Shown here: positions 37,001 to 50,051 of the stretch, in pieces
Layout of the letters: each line of letters begins with the position of its first letter
Numbering within the stretch: position 1 is the first letter of the stretch
Assembly: GCA_033002965.1 (NCBI GenBank)
Contig: JAURVB010002593.1
Location: 25,892 to 89,891, forward strand
Reading direction: 5' to 3'
DNA length: 64,000 bases
Source of the DNA: Piper betle
Lineage: Eukaryota > Streptophyta > Magnoliopsida > Piperales > Piperaceae
Notes under the pieces: model-generated
Databases searched by the model: none
Seen by the model: the letters and a program-made list of their open reading frames with translations, nothing else
Told to the model about the DNA's origin: nothing
Position numbers and translations under genes: made by a program

Positions 37001-38099
37001 AAGTGGAGGGGGTCATATTTAAGGTTTTTAATTGAAGTCAGTTTGCAAGCATTTAACATTTACCTAAGTTTAACTAAATTTAAATTTTAATATTTAAATA
37101 TTTAAACTTAAATTTAATTTGAATTCGAATTTTATAAGTCCGGCTTAAATAAAGTTATGTTCAACTTGACTTGATTTGATTATAACTCGAACTCGATTTA
37201 TAGGTCGACTCGATAAAATAATATAATAAATTTATATTATATTATATTTATTTATTTATATATATATAATATAATAACAAAAAAGTGAGATAATTGAGAT
37301 AATAAGTATTTAAGTTGATGACCTCAAAGTTGTGAGTTCAATCCACATTAATTGTATTTTTTAAGTAAGGTACTTTTGATTTTTAATCGAGCCGGTTTCG
37401 AGCTCACGGACAAGCTGGGCTCGAGCTCGAAAAAATTAAATAGGTTAAGTGTATTTTAACTCGAGTCGAGCTCGAACATATAAAAGATATTCGAGTTGAA
37501 CTCGAACATATATGTTCGAAACTCGTTCGATCTTAAGTCGAGTTCGAACGAATTTTGAACTATTTGAGCCGAGTTCGAACACAAGTTGAGCTCGGCTCGC
37601 TCGCTCGATTAGCACCCCTAGCCATATTGACGATTAGGGTAGCAGGGACTAATTTCACAATTCAAGGGCTTTTTCTTAACAAAATCTCGATTACCCTTTG
37701 GGTTTGGACGGGAACGGGCTTCAAGTAGCCCCGATCTTGATCGGTAGGGCAGTGTAGTTTTGATTTGGGCGACATTATTTTTGGAGGGAAAGGGGAGACG
37801 CATAGACGACGTGAGGAGGGAATAGTTCTAAAATAAATGGAGGATGCAACAAAAATAAAGAGGGAGGGTAAATGCTAGAGTGACCAAAAGGAGAGTGGAG
37901 GAGCAACTGAAGGGGAGGGGAGGCATCGAATGGGAGGGAACAAATGAAAGGTAAGATATCTCAAGAAAAGACCTTTAAGATAAATAAGTTTCATTTTAAT
38001 TTTTTTAGAATTCATTTTTGTTATTCTACCAATTTGTTTTTTGTTGAAAAACTTTACCTTTAATAAAAAATTGATGTGTAATATCTAGGCAAGTTTGTC
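37001..38099. other. NAA25 upstream region with CTCGAG-rich repeat
   Basis: AT-rich to about 37370. Then 37385-37620 is dense in TCGAGCTCGAA/TTCGAACTCG words and ends TTAGCACCCCTAG, a form common at the ends of dispersed plant hAT-like repeats. No matching left terminus was found. 37620-38099 shows nothing recognisable. Confidence 0.4.
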
Positions 38100-39002
38100 T
38101 ATGCATAAAGTTAATATGTTTTTATAGTGAACAGGGTGTTTTTGGGTGTATTTGTGGGATGAGCATCTTCCATTGGTAAAGTTTGCCTATAATAACAATT
38201 ATTAGGCGAGTATTGGTATGATTCTATTTGAAGCATTATATAGCCAATAGTGTAGATCCCCATGTGTGCCTTGAGGGTAGACAATTGTTGGTAGTTAGTC
38301 TACAGATGTTACAAGATTCTCACCGAGTTATTGAGATAAGAGCCGCACATGACAAGCAACGCTCATATGCAAATTAGAGGGGTCTTAAGATCAACTTTGT
38401 TCCCATAGATCTCATTCTCCTAAAAGTCTCTCCAACAGAAAGGAAGTGTGAGATTTAAGAAGTGAGGCAAGCTGAGCCCGAGATATATTGGTTCTTTTGA
38501 GGTGCTTGAGCAAGTAGGAGATGTGGCCTACAAGCTTGCCCTTCCACTCAATTAGTCAATAGTGTATCCTATGTTTCATGATGTTTCTCCGCTGAAGAGA
38601 TATATGGCCAACCAGCCACATTAGATCTAGTACAAGGAGTTGGAGCTCCATCTCGACTTGTTGTATGAGGAAGAAAACATGCGGATCTTAAAGCATTGTT
38701 CGAAGATCTTTCGGCAAAAGGAAGTACTCTTGGTCAAGGTTTTGTGGTCTAAGCATGATGTCAAGGAGACAACTTGGGAATGTGAGAATGAGATGAAGGT
38801 AGAGTTCATGTGGCTTGTTTGGCCATTACATGTGGTGGCTCCAACCATCATTAAGTGCCTTGAAAAGGTGCAAAACATTAAACAAAAGCCAAATTTCAAA
38901 GTGGTAGTTCAACCATCATCTACAACCATTAAAACACTATTTTTACTTCAAAATGGTCTTCTTGAAAGCTGCACAAATGTTGATTATGAAATTGGACTCT
39001 AG
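38100..39002 (+). pseudogene. Ty3/gypsy integrase C-terminus and chromodomain fragment
   Basis: Plus-strand frames read GKLSPRYIGSFEVLEQVGD (about 38470) and DVSPLKRYM, then from 38637 ELELHLDLLYEEENMRILKH and LVKVLWSKHDVKETTWE. These are the end of a chromovirus integrase and its chromodomain. Stops and frameshifts occur throughout. No LTR was securely tied to this piece. Confidence 0.75.
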
Positions 39003-39689
39003 AAAAGGCCTTCTACTTGACGTAATGACTAATTGGCCAAACTTATCCTCTTTTCAACTCGCACAACATTAACCATCTTCAAGCCCAGCTTATCTTGCGC
39101 AAAAACATTGCCTTCCTTTACTTGCATAAGAAGGTTTTGCACAATTTCTTGGACTTTCATTACTCGAGCTCTAGTAATTGGTCCAGCCGAGATCTGAAGG
39201 TTGTCTTTGTGCTCTCTAAGCATTTCTGAACCATCCTTGAACTTACAAAAGCTTTCTTCGTTGAAAGTTGCATCCATGATTTTATCAAAAGCCTAAAGCT
39301 TTGAATGTGTGGACTTATTTAAATTTGGATTTCAAACTTGACAGAGAAACTTGTATGAGAGTTTGGAGGAGCCTACTTCTTATTAATGCTCAAGTGGTTG
39401 GAGTCTTGGACATGGAGGGAGTTTGGAGCTTTAGTAGCATAATCATAAAAAGAAAAGTAAGAAAGATTAATAATAGAGATTCCAGATTGGGTATGCATTG
39501 ATAAACTACATTTGCCAAGTTCTCAACTTTTGGATTTAAGAGGGTGTGTTACAATTGGTTATTATATTTGAATCTCTCGAGTGATTTTATCTAAAAGATC
39601 TTGTTGATCTTTTGTGTATGTGTGAAGACTTTAACATCACCTTGTATTTGCCGGCAACACTCTAAGCATACCACCTACATAAATATTTA
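39003..39689 (-). pseudogene. Retrotransposon-derived 82-codon frame and unrecognised spacer
   Basis: Minus-strand 39277-39029 reads SAGPITRARVMKVQEIV, a motif found near the 3' end of some plant gypsy polyproteins. The remainder to 39689 shows no recognisable feature apart from a GGGTGTGTTACA word near 39545. Confidence 0.4.
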
Positions 39690-41498
39690 AAAAAATGTCA
39701 GTAACAAGTTATCCAACAAGTTACAGACAAAATAAAATAACTATAGTATCAAACTAGCATACAAGCTCAATAGTTCATATTAAAATAAAATAAGAAGGGG
39801 ATAGTCCATCACAAAAAGAATCACATAACACCTAAAGGAAACTACACTGGTGTGTGATCTGCTGCTAATTAGGCAATACCCTTTCTCCTTTCCTCTCCAA
39901 TTCCACCATGCTCTAAAGGCAAACTAAGAATAATGCAATCATAACATACACGGTAGAATATGGTACATGTAACCCTACGCCTCTCAGAGTGTGAGAAGCT
40001 CATAGACGGATGGGTGAAATTGATGCAGTAAAGTGAGAAAGTAGAGCATTGCGTCGATCTCATCGACAATGAAACAATTGGGCACGTCAACTAGTCACAC
40101 ACTGGGACTTGCCCAAAACAAGATCTAACAATATCACCACTCTCAAAATTGTGACAATATAATATAATAATAATAAGCTAAGGTAGGAAATAATAACATT
40201 AATAGGCCACCGAAAAGAAGGCAAATTGTGATGGATCTTTTTGTTTTCAAAAACAACTCAAAGAATCTTATCCTCGAGGGTTATTAAACACAACGTCTAA
40301 ATAGCCCGAATTAAGTGGGTTGCGATAAAACAACCACTTTAACTCATCTTGTGATATAAACAACCCACCCATTAGATAAACATAAGAAATAAGTCTTAAA
40401 TGGACCAGGTCTCCAAGCTCTAAGCAATCTACTGGCAAGCTTGAACCACATGATCTATAAACAAACTCAACTCAACATCTAACACAATCTATATGATGCA
40501 TGCAAGAGAATGTGTGATCCAACAAGATAAAATTAATTTGAATCAATTGTTATATATATTTATAAATTATAATATATGAATAAAAAATATAACATGAATG
40601 AATGAAAAAAATAATGATAAAATAATAGTACAAGAGTTACCAAATTAGAAGATTTAACCAAACTGTTAGTATAGAAGATTAAGGTTCCAGATTTAGTCAA
40701 AAGTTATAGAGATTCATCAAATGTTAGAAGAAAAAACAAAAGAGTTGACGTTCGGGTACCTCAACGTGCAACCAACTATGACAGTAAATTTTAGCGAACT
40801 CTAGCAGATGCCAATGTTGGGGAAACTAAACAAAAGGTGGGAAAATGATAGTTATACGATTTGGAATTCATGATACAAATATGTGTTTATAAAGATAAAT
40901 TTTTTCATAGAAAAATGAAAAGATAAGGATATGAAAAGACAATGAATCTTAGTATAGGGAATTAAAGATGTATATATGAATGCATGTACAACTAATAGAC
41001 ACCACCTAACATGACTTATAACAACTTTATGGCTCTAATTAACTTATAGTTACACAAATTTCATGACTTTTGTAACAGTATAAAACTAAAAAATCTTTAA
41101 ATAAGTATGAAGTCAAACTGGTCACATACATAAAGCAGAAAACTACTAGAAAGCAGTGTGAGAGCAAACCCAAAATCATATCAACTTAGGTAATTGATAA
41201 AATTTTGATACTAAATGCATGACTAAAATACCCCCCTTAAAATCACCCTCTAACATGTAAACAACCCATTAACTACTTTTAAAATATAACACATGCCAAA
41301 CAAAACCACAATAATAGGCACCCATATGAGCCAAAGCCTTCTAAACTAAGGCATGAGTAATACCAACTCTTTGTAGAACTAAGAGCCAAAAGTCAAGCCA
41401 AACCAAACCGAATCAAAAGGCAAGTTGAATCAAACCAAAGGCCAAACCAAACTAAAATACAAATAAAATCCTAACCCAAGGGGCACACATTTTACAAT
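39690..41498 (-). repeat. Probable 3' LTR of the outer gypsy
   Basis: On the minus strand it starts TGTAAAATGTGTGCCCC near 41498, after the end of the chromodomain frame. It carries the block TTTTATCGCAACCCACTTAA..CGGGCTATTTAG (about 40340-40300) shared with the other LTRs here. The end near 39690 is uncertain. Confidence 0.55.
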
Positions 41499-41599
41499 CT
41501 CAGTTCTTTAAAAATGTTGTGCTTAGAATTTTCCTAAGAACCGAGAACAACACTCAAAACACAAGCACACCACACAACAAGCAACAAAAAATATACCTC

Positions 41600-42053
41600 T
41601 ACCCAAAGTTGAAACTTCAAAGAAGCCAGGATGACTCTTCAGCAAATCATCCTCCAACTCTCATGTAGATTTCTTGACACCTTTACGGTGCGCCACTGTA
41701 CCTGAGCCAATTTCACTACCTTATTGCAAAGCTTCTTTTCTGGACGCTCAAGAATACACAATACTAGCTCCATATATGACAAATCCAACCGCAACTCAAT
41801 CTCTTTATAACTAATAATATGAGATGATTCTAAAATATTCCTCCTCAGCATGGAAATATAGAATATTGGATGGACTGTTGACAAATGTAGAGGCAGAGCC
41901 AACTCATAAGCTACCTTACCAACCTGGTTCAAAATAGGAACTCGTCCAACATACCTCGAGCTAAGCTTTCCCTTCATCTCAAATCTCATGTCTCCTTTCG
42001 AAGGTGACACCTTAAGCAACTCAAGGTCATTAACCTTAAATTTGAGTTCTTGA
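41600..42053 (-). pseudogene. Integrase C-terminus and chromodomain of the outer gypsy
   Basis: The frame 42019-41639 reads MLKVSPSKGDMRFEMKGKLS, YVGRVPILNQVGKVAYELAL, HPIFYISMLRR and HIISYKEIELRLDLSYME. The chromodomain core LAQVQWRTVKVSRNLHESW follows. A frameshift then gives ELEDDLLKSHPGFFEVST. It is cut at 42053 by the LTR that starts at 42054. Confidence 0.85.
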
Positions 42054-42493
42054 TGTAAAACCCATGACTCGAGTTAGGGTTTTATAGTCAGAACCGGTTG
42101 GTTCGACTGTTATTTTTAGTTGGGTCGATTTTAGAACACGCATACCAAGTTAAGGTCGGTCATGTGTTATGAACTATGAGAGTCATGTGTGCCCAAGTAT
42201 AAGATGATAATGTCAATAAGACAACAGTAGAATGAGTTATCGTAATATATGAGAGTACACCCAGATTTTTCTTTATTTATGTTTGTATTAGAGAGTAGAA
42301 TTATTTTTCTAGACCAAATAACATATTAAGGCGCATTACGGGCAGTTTGGGTGGGTAATTAGTTATAGAGCATGTCATTGTGATGTTATAATGTGTATTA
42401 TATTTTATGAGAGTTTTTTCTTTTTTATTATAAATTAATTATTATTTTTGACACGAGGCGGTGTCGAGTGAAGTTCTATTTACGAGACGACCC
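42054..42493 (+). repeat. First 440 bp of a gypsy LTR, left copy
   Basis: Matches 52241-52683 over its full length with scattered substitutions. Shared words include GGGTTTTATAGTCAGAACC and GTCATGTGTGCCCAAGT. Confidence 0.85.
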
Positions 42494-42495
42494 CC

Positions 42496-42796
42496 TGTAA
42501 CACCCTAAATTTGGTTCATGCTCAGGAACCAAACCGGATGTCACTGGTCCTAGTTGGGTCGGCTCACTTGAACCCAATTCATGCGGATCTACTCTAGACG
42601 TCTCAAGATGGAAGATGTTGATCGCAATGCATGGATGAATGTATAAAACCCTAACATGCTACTATATGGATGGCATGCCAACCAATTCACATACCAAAAT
42701 AATTCCAATGAAAATCAATAAAATTCGTAAAATAAAACGGACAGAGACTCCCTTAAAAGTGCAATTAAGGGCCACCCTGTCAAATCAACATGTATA

Positions 42797-42843
<47 letters not shown>

Positions 42844-44430
42844 ACCATTTTCATTCACACAACATTCTAATCTGCTGTATAATCATTCTAAAGGTTAGGT
42901 CTCGACCCACCCATGCATTCTATTCACATTTCATATCAAATTCTATGTCTTAATCACTTGTTGTATATATTCAATATCAAAACATATTTACTAAAACCCA
43001 TGTATTCAAATGTCACAATTATAAATTCTTCTACTGAATCAAATATCATATCACATCATATTATCATACCTTGCATTACATCACATCATTCTCAATATAA
43101 TGACAACATCAACAAAACATTGACATTCTATCATTTGAGATGTGTGTGCAAGAGACATCAATGCTCTTTCGTCCAGGCTGGCACATCCAACTCATGCTCA
43201 TCACGTATGTATATATTATAAAAACACAACAGTAACGAGTGTTACTTGTCCAAAATATAACTAATATCAAACTGGCTATGATAGCTAACTCTCATATGAA
43301 GGAAAATATTCATATACCTCACCAGAACTCTCTGAAGGGCACATATTGAGGAGCCACTAGGCTGCAGACCCGGTAGCATCCCTAACAGACTACTCTACTA
43401 CTGCTCATACCTCTCTCAACATTATCTCATTTCATTTTCTGGTCCCTTGGGAATACTAGTATATCCTAAGCCCTCTCCTTTCCTCCATAATTCTCCTGGC
43501 CTTAAACACGAAAATTGAATACTCTCTGGTAGTCGCCTTTAGTACTCTTTGAGCCACAAGTCCGAACATGAGTTGTACTAAATAGTACCCATAAACCTCC
43601 ACGTTTCTCCGGGTGTGAAGATCCGTCGAGATTGGAACAACCAGCTCACTCATTTTGAGCCTGCTTTGGCTGGCAGGTGCACTGAACAGTACTCATGGTA
43701 CGTGCAAGTTGGTTTTTCCATCTCTCATCTCAATGAAAACTCGATAAAATTATATATAGGTTTGAGAAAGGGATTCACAAAATAGGCCCAAAGGTAACTT
43801 GTGGTGGATCTTATTTTTGAAAAGCTATTCGAGGGATCTCATCCACGAGGTTACTAATCCGGAAAACTAGTTGATTAAATGGCCCGGGTTAAGTGGGATA
43901 CGATAAAACACCACTTAGCTCATTTTGCAAATAATACAATAAAAACACAATATAATAGAGCGTAAAACAAGAAACGAGTCCTAAACGGACATGGCACAAG
44001 CTCCAATCGTGTCCACGCACCTTGGCAACGAGCTCCTACTCCGTACCTATACATCAAGACTAAATACTAACGCCCAGTATAATGCATGAATGATACACTC
44101 CTCATCAATCCATACAAGACAACATCTATTTACATGCATTTAAATTCAAACTTTAATTCACTATTATCATCCGTTAACATGCATTTAAATTTAAACCAAC
44201 ACCTATTTACAATCGCACCATTCGCATCACAATAAAATTATAAAACAATTCATTATCAAATAAAATTGGATAAAATTTTATACCTAATTGTCAGTCACAC
44301 GGCAACGGCAACAAGGTTATGGCCGACTTGAGTGATGATCGTGGGGGAGAGGTAAGGGAGAAAAAGGAGAAGGAAGTTGGGTGAGAAGGATGGTGACGGC
44401 ACACATGACTCTCATGGTTCATAACTCAAG
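42496..44430 (-). repeat. Inverted LTR segment
   Basis: On the plus strand it begins TGTAACACCCTAAATTTGG, the reverse complement of an LTR end. 42700-43490 is the reverse complement of 47519-48310, and 43855-44105 of 44935-45166. So it is the same LTR family in opposite orientation. The right border (44430-44490) could not be fixed. GACCC occurs at 42489-42493 and 44489-44493, a possible target duplication. Confidence 0.65.
42799..42841. repeat. AT dinucleotide microsatellite
   Basis: About 20 AT units inside the inverted LTR segment. The matching place in the other LTR copy (about 48165) has only a short TATATT run. Confidence 0.9.
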
Positions 44431-44489
44431 ACTGGCATCGACACGAGTGATCGATGCCACCACCTTTAGTCACTGTCTCAATGTTGTTG

Positions 44490-45166
44490 ACCCTCTCACT
44501 GCCTTTCCCGACTGGAGCAGACCCCAGTCAGCCCATCCCAGCCAAATCTTCGGCCGAACTCGTCTAGTCGAACCCAATAGAACTTCGGATGCTATTGAGA
44601 GCTGAATTTGAGCTGCGAGACATGCGAGGAACCCTAGCTGTCGCTAATTACCTACAACATGAGGTATAATTAATTCTGGCTTAATTTATTAATGATGATA
44701 ATTATTAGCACTACATGATAGGATTAATGAATTGATGAGTTTTCTATTTTATTATAAATAAAAATATGAATTTGCTTGATTGAATTGTATTAAAACAAAT
44801 ACTAAGGAATTAAATTTGGTAAACTAAGTAATTATTGTAATCTAAGGCAACCAAGCATAGGAAAACTTATGTGTGATTGATGTATGATATGGATTGATGT
44901 ATGATTGATGTGTGTATGGTATAGGATGTTTGATGCATCATTTAGCTATGCAGGCATTAGCTTTTAGTTTAATGTGTAGGTACGGAGTAGGAGCTCCCCA
45001 CCTAGGCGTGTGGATATGATTGGAGCTTCTACCAGGTCCATCTACGACTCAGTTCCTATTTTACACTCTATTATATTGTGTATTATTTTATTACTTGTAG
45101 GACGAGTTAAGTGGTGTTTTATCGGATTCCACTTAACCTGGGCTATTTAATCAACCATTTAAAAAT
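44490..45166 (+). repeat. LTR segment, sense orientation
   Basis: Continues the LTR begun at 42054: a GC-rich part, AACCCTAGCTGTCGC, an AT-rich part, then GGTACGGAGTAGGAGCTCC and TTTTATCGGATTCCACTTAA. It stops abruptly at about 45166 against the opposite-strand LTR. Confidence 0.6.
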
Positions 45167-47518
45167 GTATGTACTTATATAATAGGTTTAGGGAAGATGT
45201 TTATATCATATATTTCTAGAAATTTAGTTTGAAAATAAAAAGGGATCTCATCCTTGTAGTTTTATTAAACAAGTGTAGAAAGATGGCTAAATGGATGTTG
45301 GAGGGATCCGATAAAACACTGCAGATGTTTTATAAACCCTCCACACATGGAGTCAAGTAGAGAAGGAGAGTCCTACTAACCTGCAGTCCAGGCTTGAAGC
45401 ACATCAACACATCTACAGCGAGCTCTACGGGGAGCTCGGGCTCCGTAACCTTCATCGAAACCCATTGGTAAGTAAAATACCGATGTCTTTAAATAATACA
45501 TGCTTGTGGTATGTGCTCATATCATAAATACATCACAATAAATATATAATACTAACAAACCTATAACTAAACATGTGGCACCCAAATCGAGACATAATAA
45601 TAATAAATAATAAATGAATAAATAAATAAAGTAATAAACTCATAGATAATTAGAAAAATAATAAATATATGAACATAAATAATACTCTAATCATAAAATA
45701 ATAACATAATTATACTATATAAATATACGGGCAAATACGAGTAAATATTATATATACTCGTGCTAGTAAATATATAAAGAATTAAATAATTGAATAAATA
45801 ATTAGATAATAATTCTATAAATAAATAAACTAATAGTTCATACTCATTAATCATGGATATTAAAAATATCATAGTTATACAATATAAGAATGCATAATTA
45901 AATTCAAATAAATAATAACAACATGCAAACAATCAAATAGATAAATAAATAAATAATACAATTTAGTAAACATAATTAAGGCTAATATTACTAGGTAAAT
46001 ATATCATTATAAATAATAAATAATAATATAAACATGCATTATAATCAATAAATACACAAGTAACAAGAAATAAATAAAAATAAATAATGAAATAATAATA
46101 ATAAATAAGGGAAAATAATCATAACATCAGAATATGCTAAATCATGTGAATGTGCATCTAAACTAATACAAGAGTTCTCGAATTGCCGAAAACGGTGAAA
46201 GAACGGATAAAAACTGTTCGAAAATGAGCTAAACCAAACTGAAACGAGATGAACTAGACCAAACTGAACTGAGCTAGACCAAACTGAATTGAACCAGCTC
46301 GGTCTGGGTTAATTGGAAAATGGGCAGGGTAGACTGCGCAGACATGATGGACATGAACTCGGGCACAGGCAGGCGGACTTGAGCACAACTAGGTAGACAC
46401 AAACGCCGGTAGTAGGTAAACGGGATGAACGGAGGCAGTGGTGCCCGTTGTCAGAAAACACCGATGTGGCACAGCTGATGGTTGAAATTGATTGGCCAGG
46501 TGACGAGGAATATGATGGTGGTGGTGATTGGCGAAGTCCGGCCGGAAGAGGGCAACATCGCTGCAGGGTGCAAAGACGTCGCTAGCAGTGATCGTAGCCA
46601 TGGTGGTCGTTGTGGGTTGTCTGAAATTGGAGATCTCAGAAATATGAAGTTATGTTGGTGGTTGGATTTGTTGGAGGTGGCTCGCTGACATCGGAGAACG
46701 GCCCAGAAGGTGGTGGCTGTGGCAGCGACAGAAATCAAGCTGAAAAACTTTCTCGCTAGTGGCAACTATGCAGGCGGTGGTGGTTGTGAGTGGCACGAAC
46801 GAAAAGGAGGCTGCGAGGCAGTCATAGGGGTGCCGATCCCGTGGCCGGGGGCATGGTGAAGAGTCGCCGGTGGTGAGCTGAAGTGGTGGCAACTCTATGG
46901 GTGTAAAGCTCTGAAGACGTGGGAAATCATAGGAAATCAAATAGAGAATGCTAGGTTTGAGTGAATGGCTCAAATTTTGCTACGTGGCACGATTTGAGCA
47001 TTTGACAAATCAGTGGCCTACTGGGGCCCACCTATGATTATTTGTAATATACATCTGGATGGAAAGCTTGGATTGAGGTCGTCCAAAGTTGAAATTGACT
47101 CGAGTCCTAAAAGTGACTCTATAGGCAGGAATCGACGCAAGAAGGCTAAATGAGCCTCGAACCCTGAACTTAAATAAGTGAAAATCTGCAGCACAAACAA
47201 GCTGGGCCCACAAGGGCACAATCTAATGATATGAAATCCATATGATGCATGCAATGAGATACTATGAAAATCATAAATGAATACTAAATACTGCAATTGC
47301 TTAGATCTAGACCAAAAATCCTAGCTAACATATACAAACAAATCGGTATACCTTGGTATAGACTGATAACTCATGCTCTTATTATTTGCATGTCAGGCAT
47401 ACTCAGCTACTTTAATATGCTCATACAACCATTTAGGTCTATACTCATACTCTGAAAACTAGTCTAGCTTGAGCTCGTTCAAACCAACTCGATACAGACC
47501 CGAAGTTGGGGTTTTACA
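45167..47518 (-). mobile_element. LTR on the opposite strand, 3' end deleted
   Basis: From 47518 leftwards the minus strand reads TGTAAAACCCCAACTTCGGG. It then parallels the solo LTR at 55408-58454 module by module: a TGCATGCATCATA block, the GC-rich island (46980-46300), a TTTATT-rich stretch (46140-45560), CGGAGCCCGAGCTCCCCGTAG (about 45440) and GATGAGATCCC (about 45260). It breaks off at about 45167, roughly 600-700 bp before the expected end. A deletion across its left junction would explain this and the missing neighbouring LTR piece. Confidence 0.7.
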
Positions 47519-48317
47519 ATTATGGAAGAAGGGAGAGGGCTTAGGATATATTAGTAGTCTCGAGGGACCAGAAAATGAAATGAGAAAATGCCGAGAGAGG
47601 CATTAGCATTAGTAGAACAGTCAGTTTGGGATACTACCGGGGTCTGCGGCTTGGTAGCTCCTTAGTAGATGCCCTTCATAGAATTCTGGTGAAGTATACG
47701 AATGTTTTTCTTCATATGAGAGTTAGCTCTCATAGCCAGTTTTTATATGAGAGTTTTGGTGAAATATACACTCGTTACTTACGTATTTTTATAATATATG
47801 TAGGTGATAATCATGATTAGGATGCGCTAGCATGGACAGAGGAGCAATGAAGTCTCTTTCACACACACATGTCAGATGATAGAATATTAGTGCTTTGTTT
47901 ATGCGGTCATTATATTGAGAATGATGTGATGTAATGCAAGGTATGATAATATGATGTGATATGTTATTTGCTTCTGTAGTAGAATTTTTAATTGTGACAT
48001 TTGAATACATATGTTTTAGTAAATTTGTTTAGATATTGATATGTACAATAAGGCCCAGAATTTGATGTGAAAAGTGAATAGAATGCACAGATGGGTCAAG
48101 ACCTAAGATTCTAAATAACTTATACGGTAGATTAGAATTTTGTGTGAATGTCAATGTGTTATATTTATATATGTTTATACATATTGATTAGATAGGGTGG
48201 CCCTTAATTGCACTTTTAGGGGAGACTCTGTCTGTTTTATTTTACGAATTTTATCGTAGTTATTTAGGTATGTAAACCACTTGTCATATCATCAATGTAG
48301 TAGTGTGTTAAGGTTTC
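47519..48317 (+). repeat. LTR segment, sense, continued
   Basis: Reverse-complement match of 43490-42680, with AGGGCTTAGGATAT, GACCAGAAAATGAAATGAG and GGGTGGCCCTTAATTGCAC. It continues at 50956 after the solo LTR. Confidence 0.75.
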
Positions 48318-48392
48318 TATAATGACTGTGAAAAAATATATATAAAAAATAAAATAAAATATTCATCTCGGTCTGGGAAGGATTGAACGTTG

Positions 48393-48417
48393 GATTATTA
48401 TTATTATTATTATTATA
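48393..48417. repeat. ATT trinucleotide microsatellite
   Basis: About eight ATT units near the start of the solo LTR. Confidence 0.85.
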
Positions 48418-50008
48418 TGATTATTATATTTTCTCCTCTACCCGATTATATTTTATTCTCTACCCGGTTACCTGGTTAAATGAAATACGGGTGTAGAGGT
48501 GTTTTCACATACCCTAGCCATCATTTTCATTTTTATATTTGTGCAAGAGGACGTCATTTTTGGTGTTAGGAGGCATCTTCCTCACCTTAGCCGCCTAGTT
48601 CCCCTCTTCCTTACCAGTGCTTCTTCCTTACTTGCGTATGCTTCCTATCTCCCTCTTCTTAAAGTCTGAAATCAATAATAAACAACAAGAACTAAATTGA
48701 AAACTGGAATCCCGTCCATGGCCGAGTAGTCTGAAGTTTTGGCAAGATGGGCGACCGTAAAAATGTTTGCAAGGCATTCCCTCACAACCTCGACGTCCTC
48801 TCTTGCTGCTGGAGGGCTCGCTGTGTCCCTAGTTTCCAAGTGGTGGCAGAGTTATAGCTGGTTATGGGCGGAGTTGTAGGGGAATGGTGTGGAGGAATTC
48901 CAGACATCTATACTAGTTTGCTGGCCAAGATTCACGCTGTGCATGCTCACAGCGCTTGGCCGGGATGTTGGGTTGTCGTGTGGGGAGAAGGTGGAGGACA
49001 TGCTGTTGGTCAGGCAATGCTGCTGGTCAGGAGTCAGGCGCCATGGTGGAGAACAGGCTCGCCTTCGATAGCTACTGTAAATCACGAATCTTAGGTCTCA
49101 AATTTGGTTGCTGGAGAAGATTGAAGTTGATGGAGGATGTGAATCTAGGTTTGGGTGCTAAGATAAGGGTTGGAGAAGAAGGAAGTAGGTTGTTTTTGGG
49201 TGCAAAGATGGAGTTTGGAGAAGAAGGGACGTTGGGAAAGAAAAAGATGGCAGTTTTGTAAATATGGGTTCACTCGATACCGACTCGAGTTAGAAAATAA
49301 TACTAACTCGTAATAAATCTTTCAAAATAATTATTTTAATGTGTTATGGGAAAAGTTACGAAACTAATTAATTATTGGATGAAATCGACATTGACATAAG
49401 TAATAAAAATACGGTAATGATAAACGGTCGATAATTAATCGATGTATAACAAGCGATTAATTTAAATCGGCGGATTATAAGTAATTAATAAAATAAAATT
49501 TTACCTTTACCATATTAAATTTAATATTAGGTAAATAAAGTGATTATTTTAATAATAGTCAATAATGTAGAAAATGGGTTATTAAACTATAATTAGGTAA
49601 AAATCGCAAGCGTAGAACCTAAATAGCATAATGAAAATAAATAAAGTTTGAACCTTTATTGAGTTTAATAATTTAAAATAATTGTATTAGAATATCTTTG
49701 AATTAGAATATAAAAATTAATTTAATTAATTTATTTGAACGACTTAATTAATTAAATTACTATTAGTAATGATAGCGACTAAAAAAAGTATAACCGTAAA
49801 CTAAATCATCAAGACCATATTTAAGTAATTATCATCTCAAATGAATATGTACTAATAATAGTAATTAAATATTTGGATATTAGTTAATAATTATTTTATC
49901 AATTGTTAAGTATTAATTATGATTTGGATAATTAATTTAAAGTGTAAAATAGGATTTAAATGATTATATCACACGAATAATTTAATATTTAATATTGTTG
50001 AATTTTAA

Positions 50009-50013
<5 letters not shown>

Positions 50014-50046
<33 letters not shown>
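50014..50046. repeat. AT dinucleotide microsatellite
   Basis: About 16 AT units in the solo LTR. Confidence 0.9.

Positions 50047-50051
<5 letters not shown>

Noticed and set aside
45687..45932. Tyr/Ile/Leu-rich frame resembling a membrane protein
   Set aside because: Translation of the AT-rich LTR module; the same happens at 57145-57348 in the related LTR.
46389..46973. Cluster of 68-107 codon frames on both strands
   Set aside because: Same GC-rich LTR module on the opposite strand; overlapping frames indicate composition effects.
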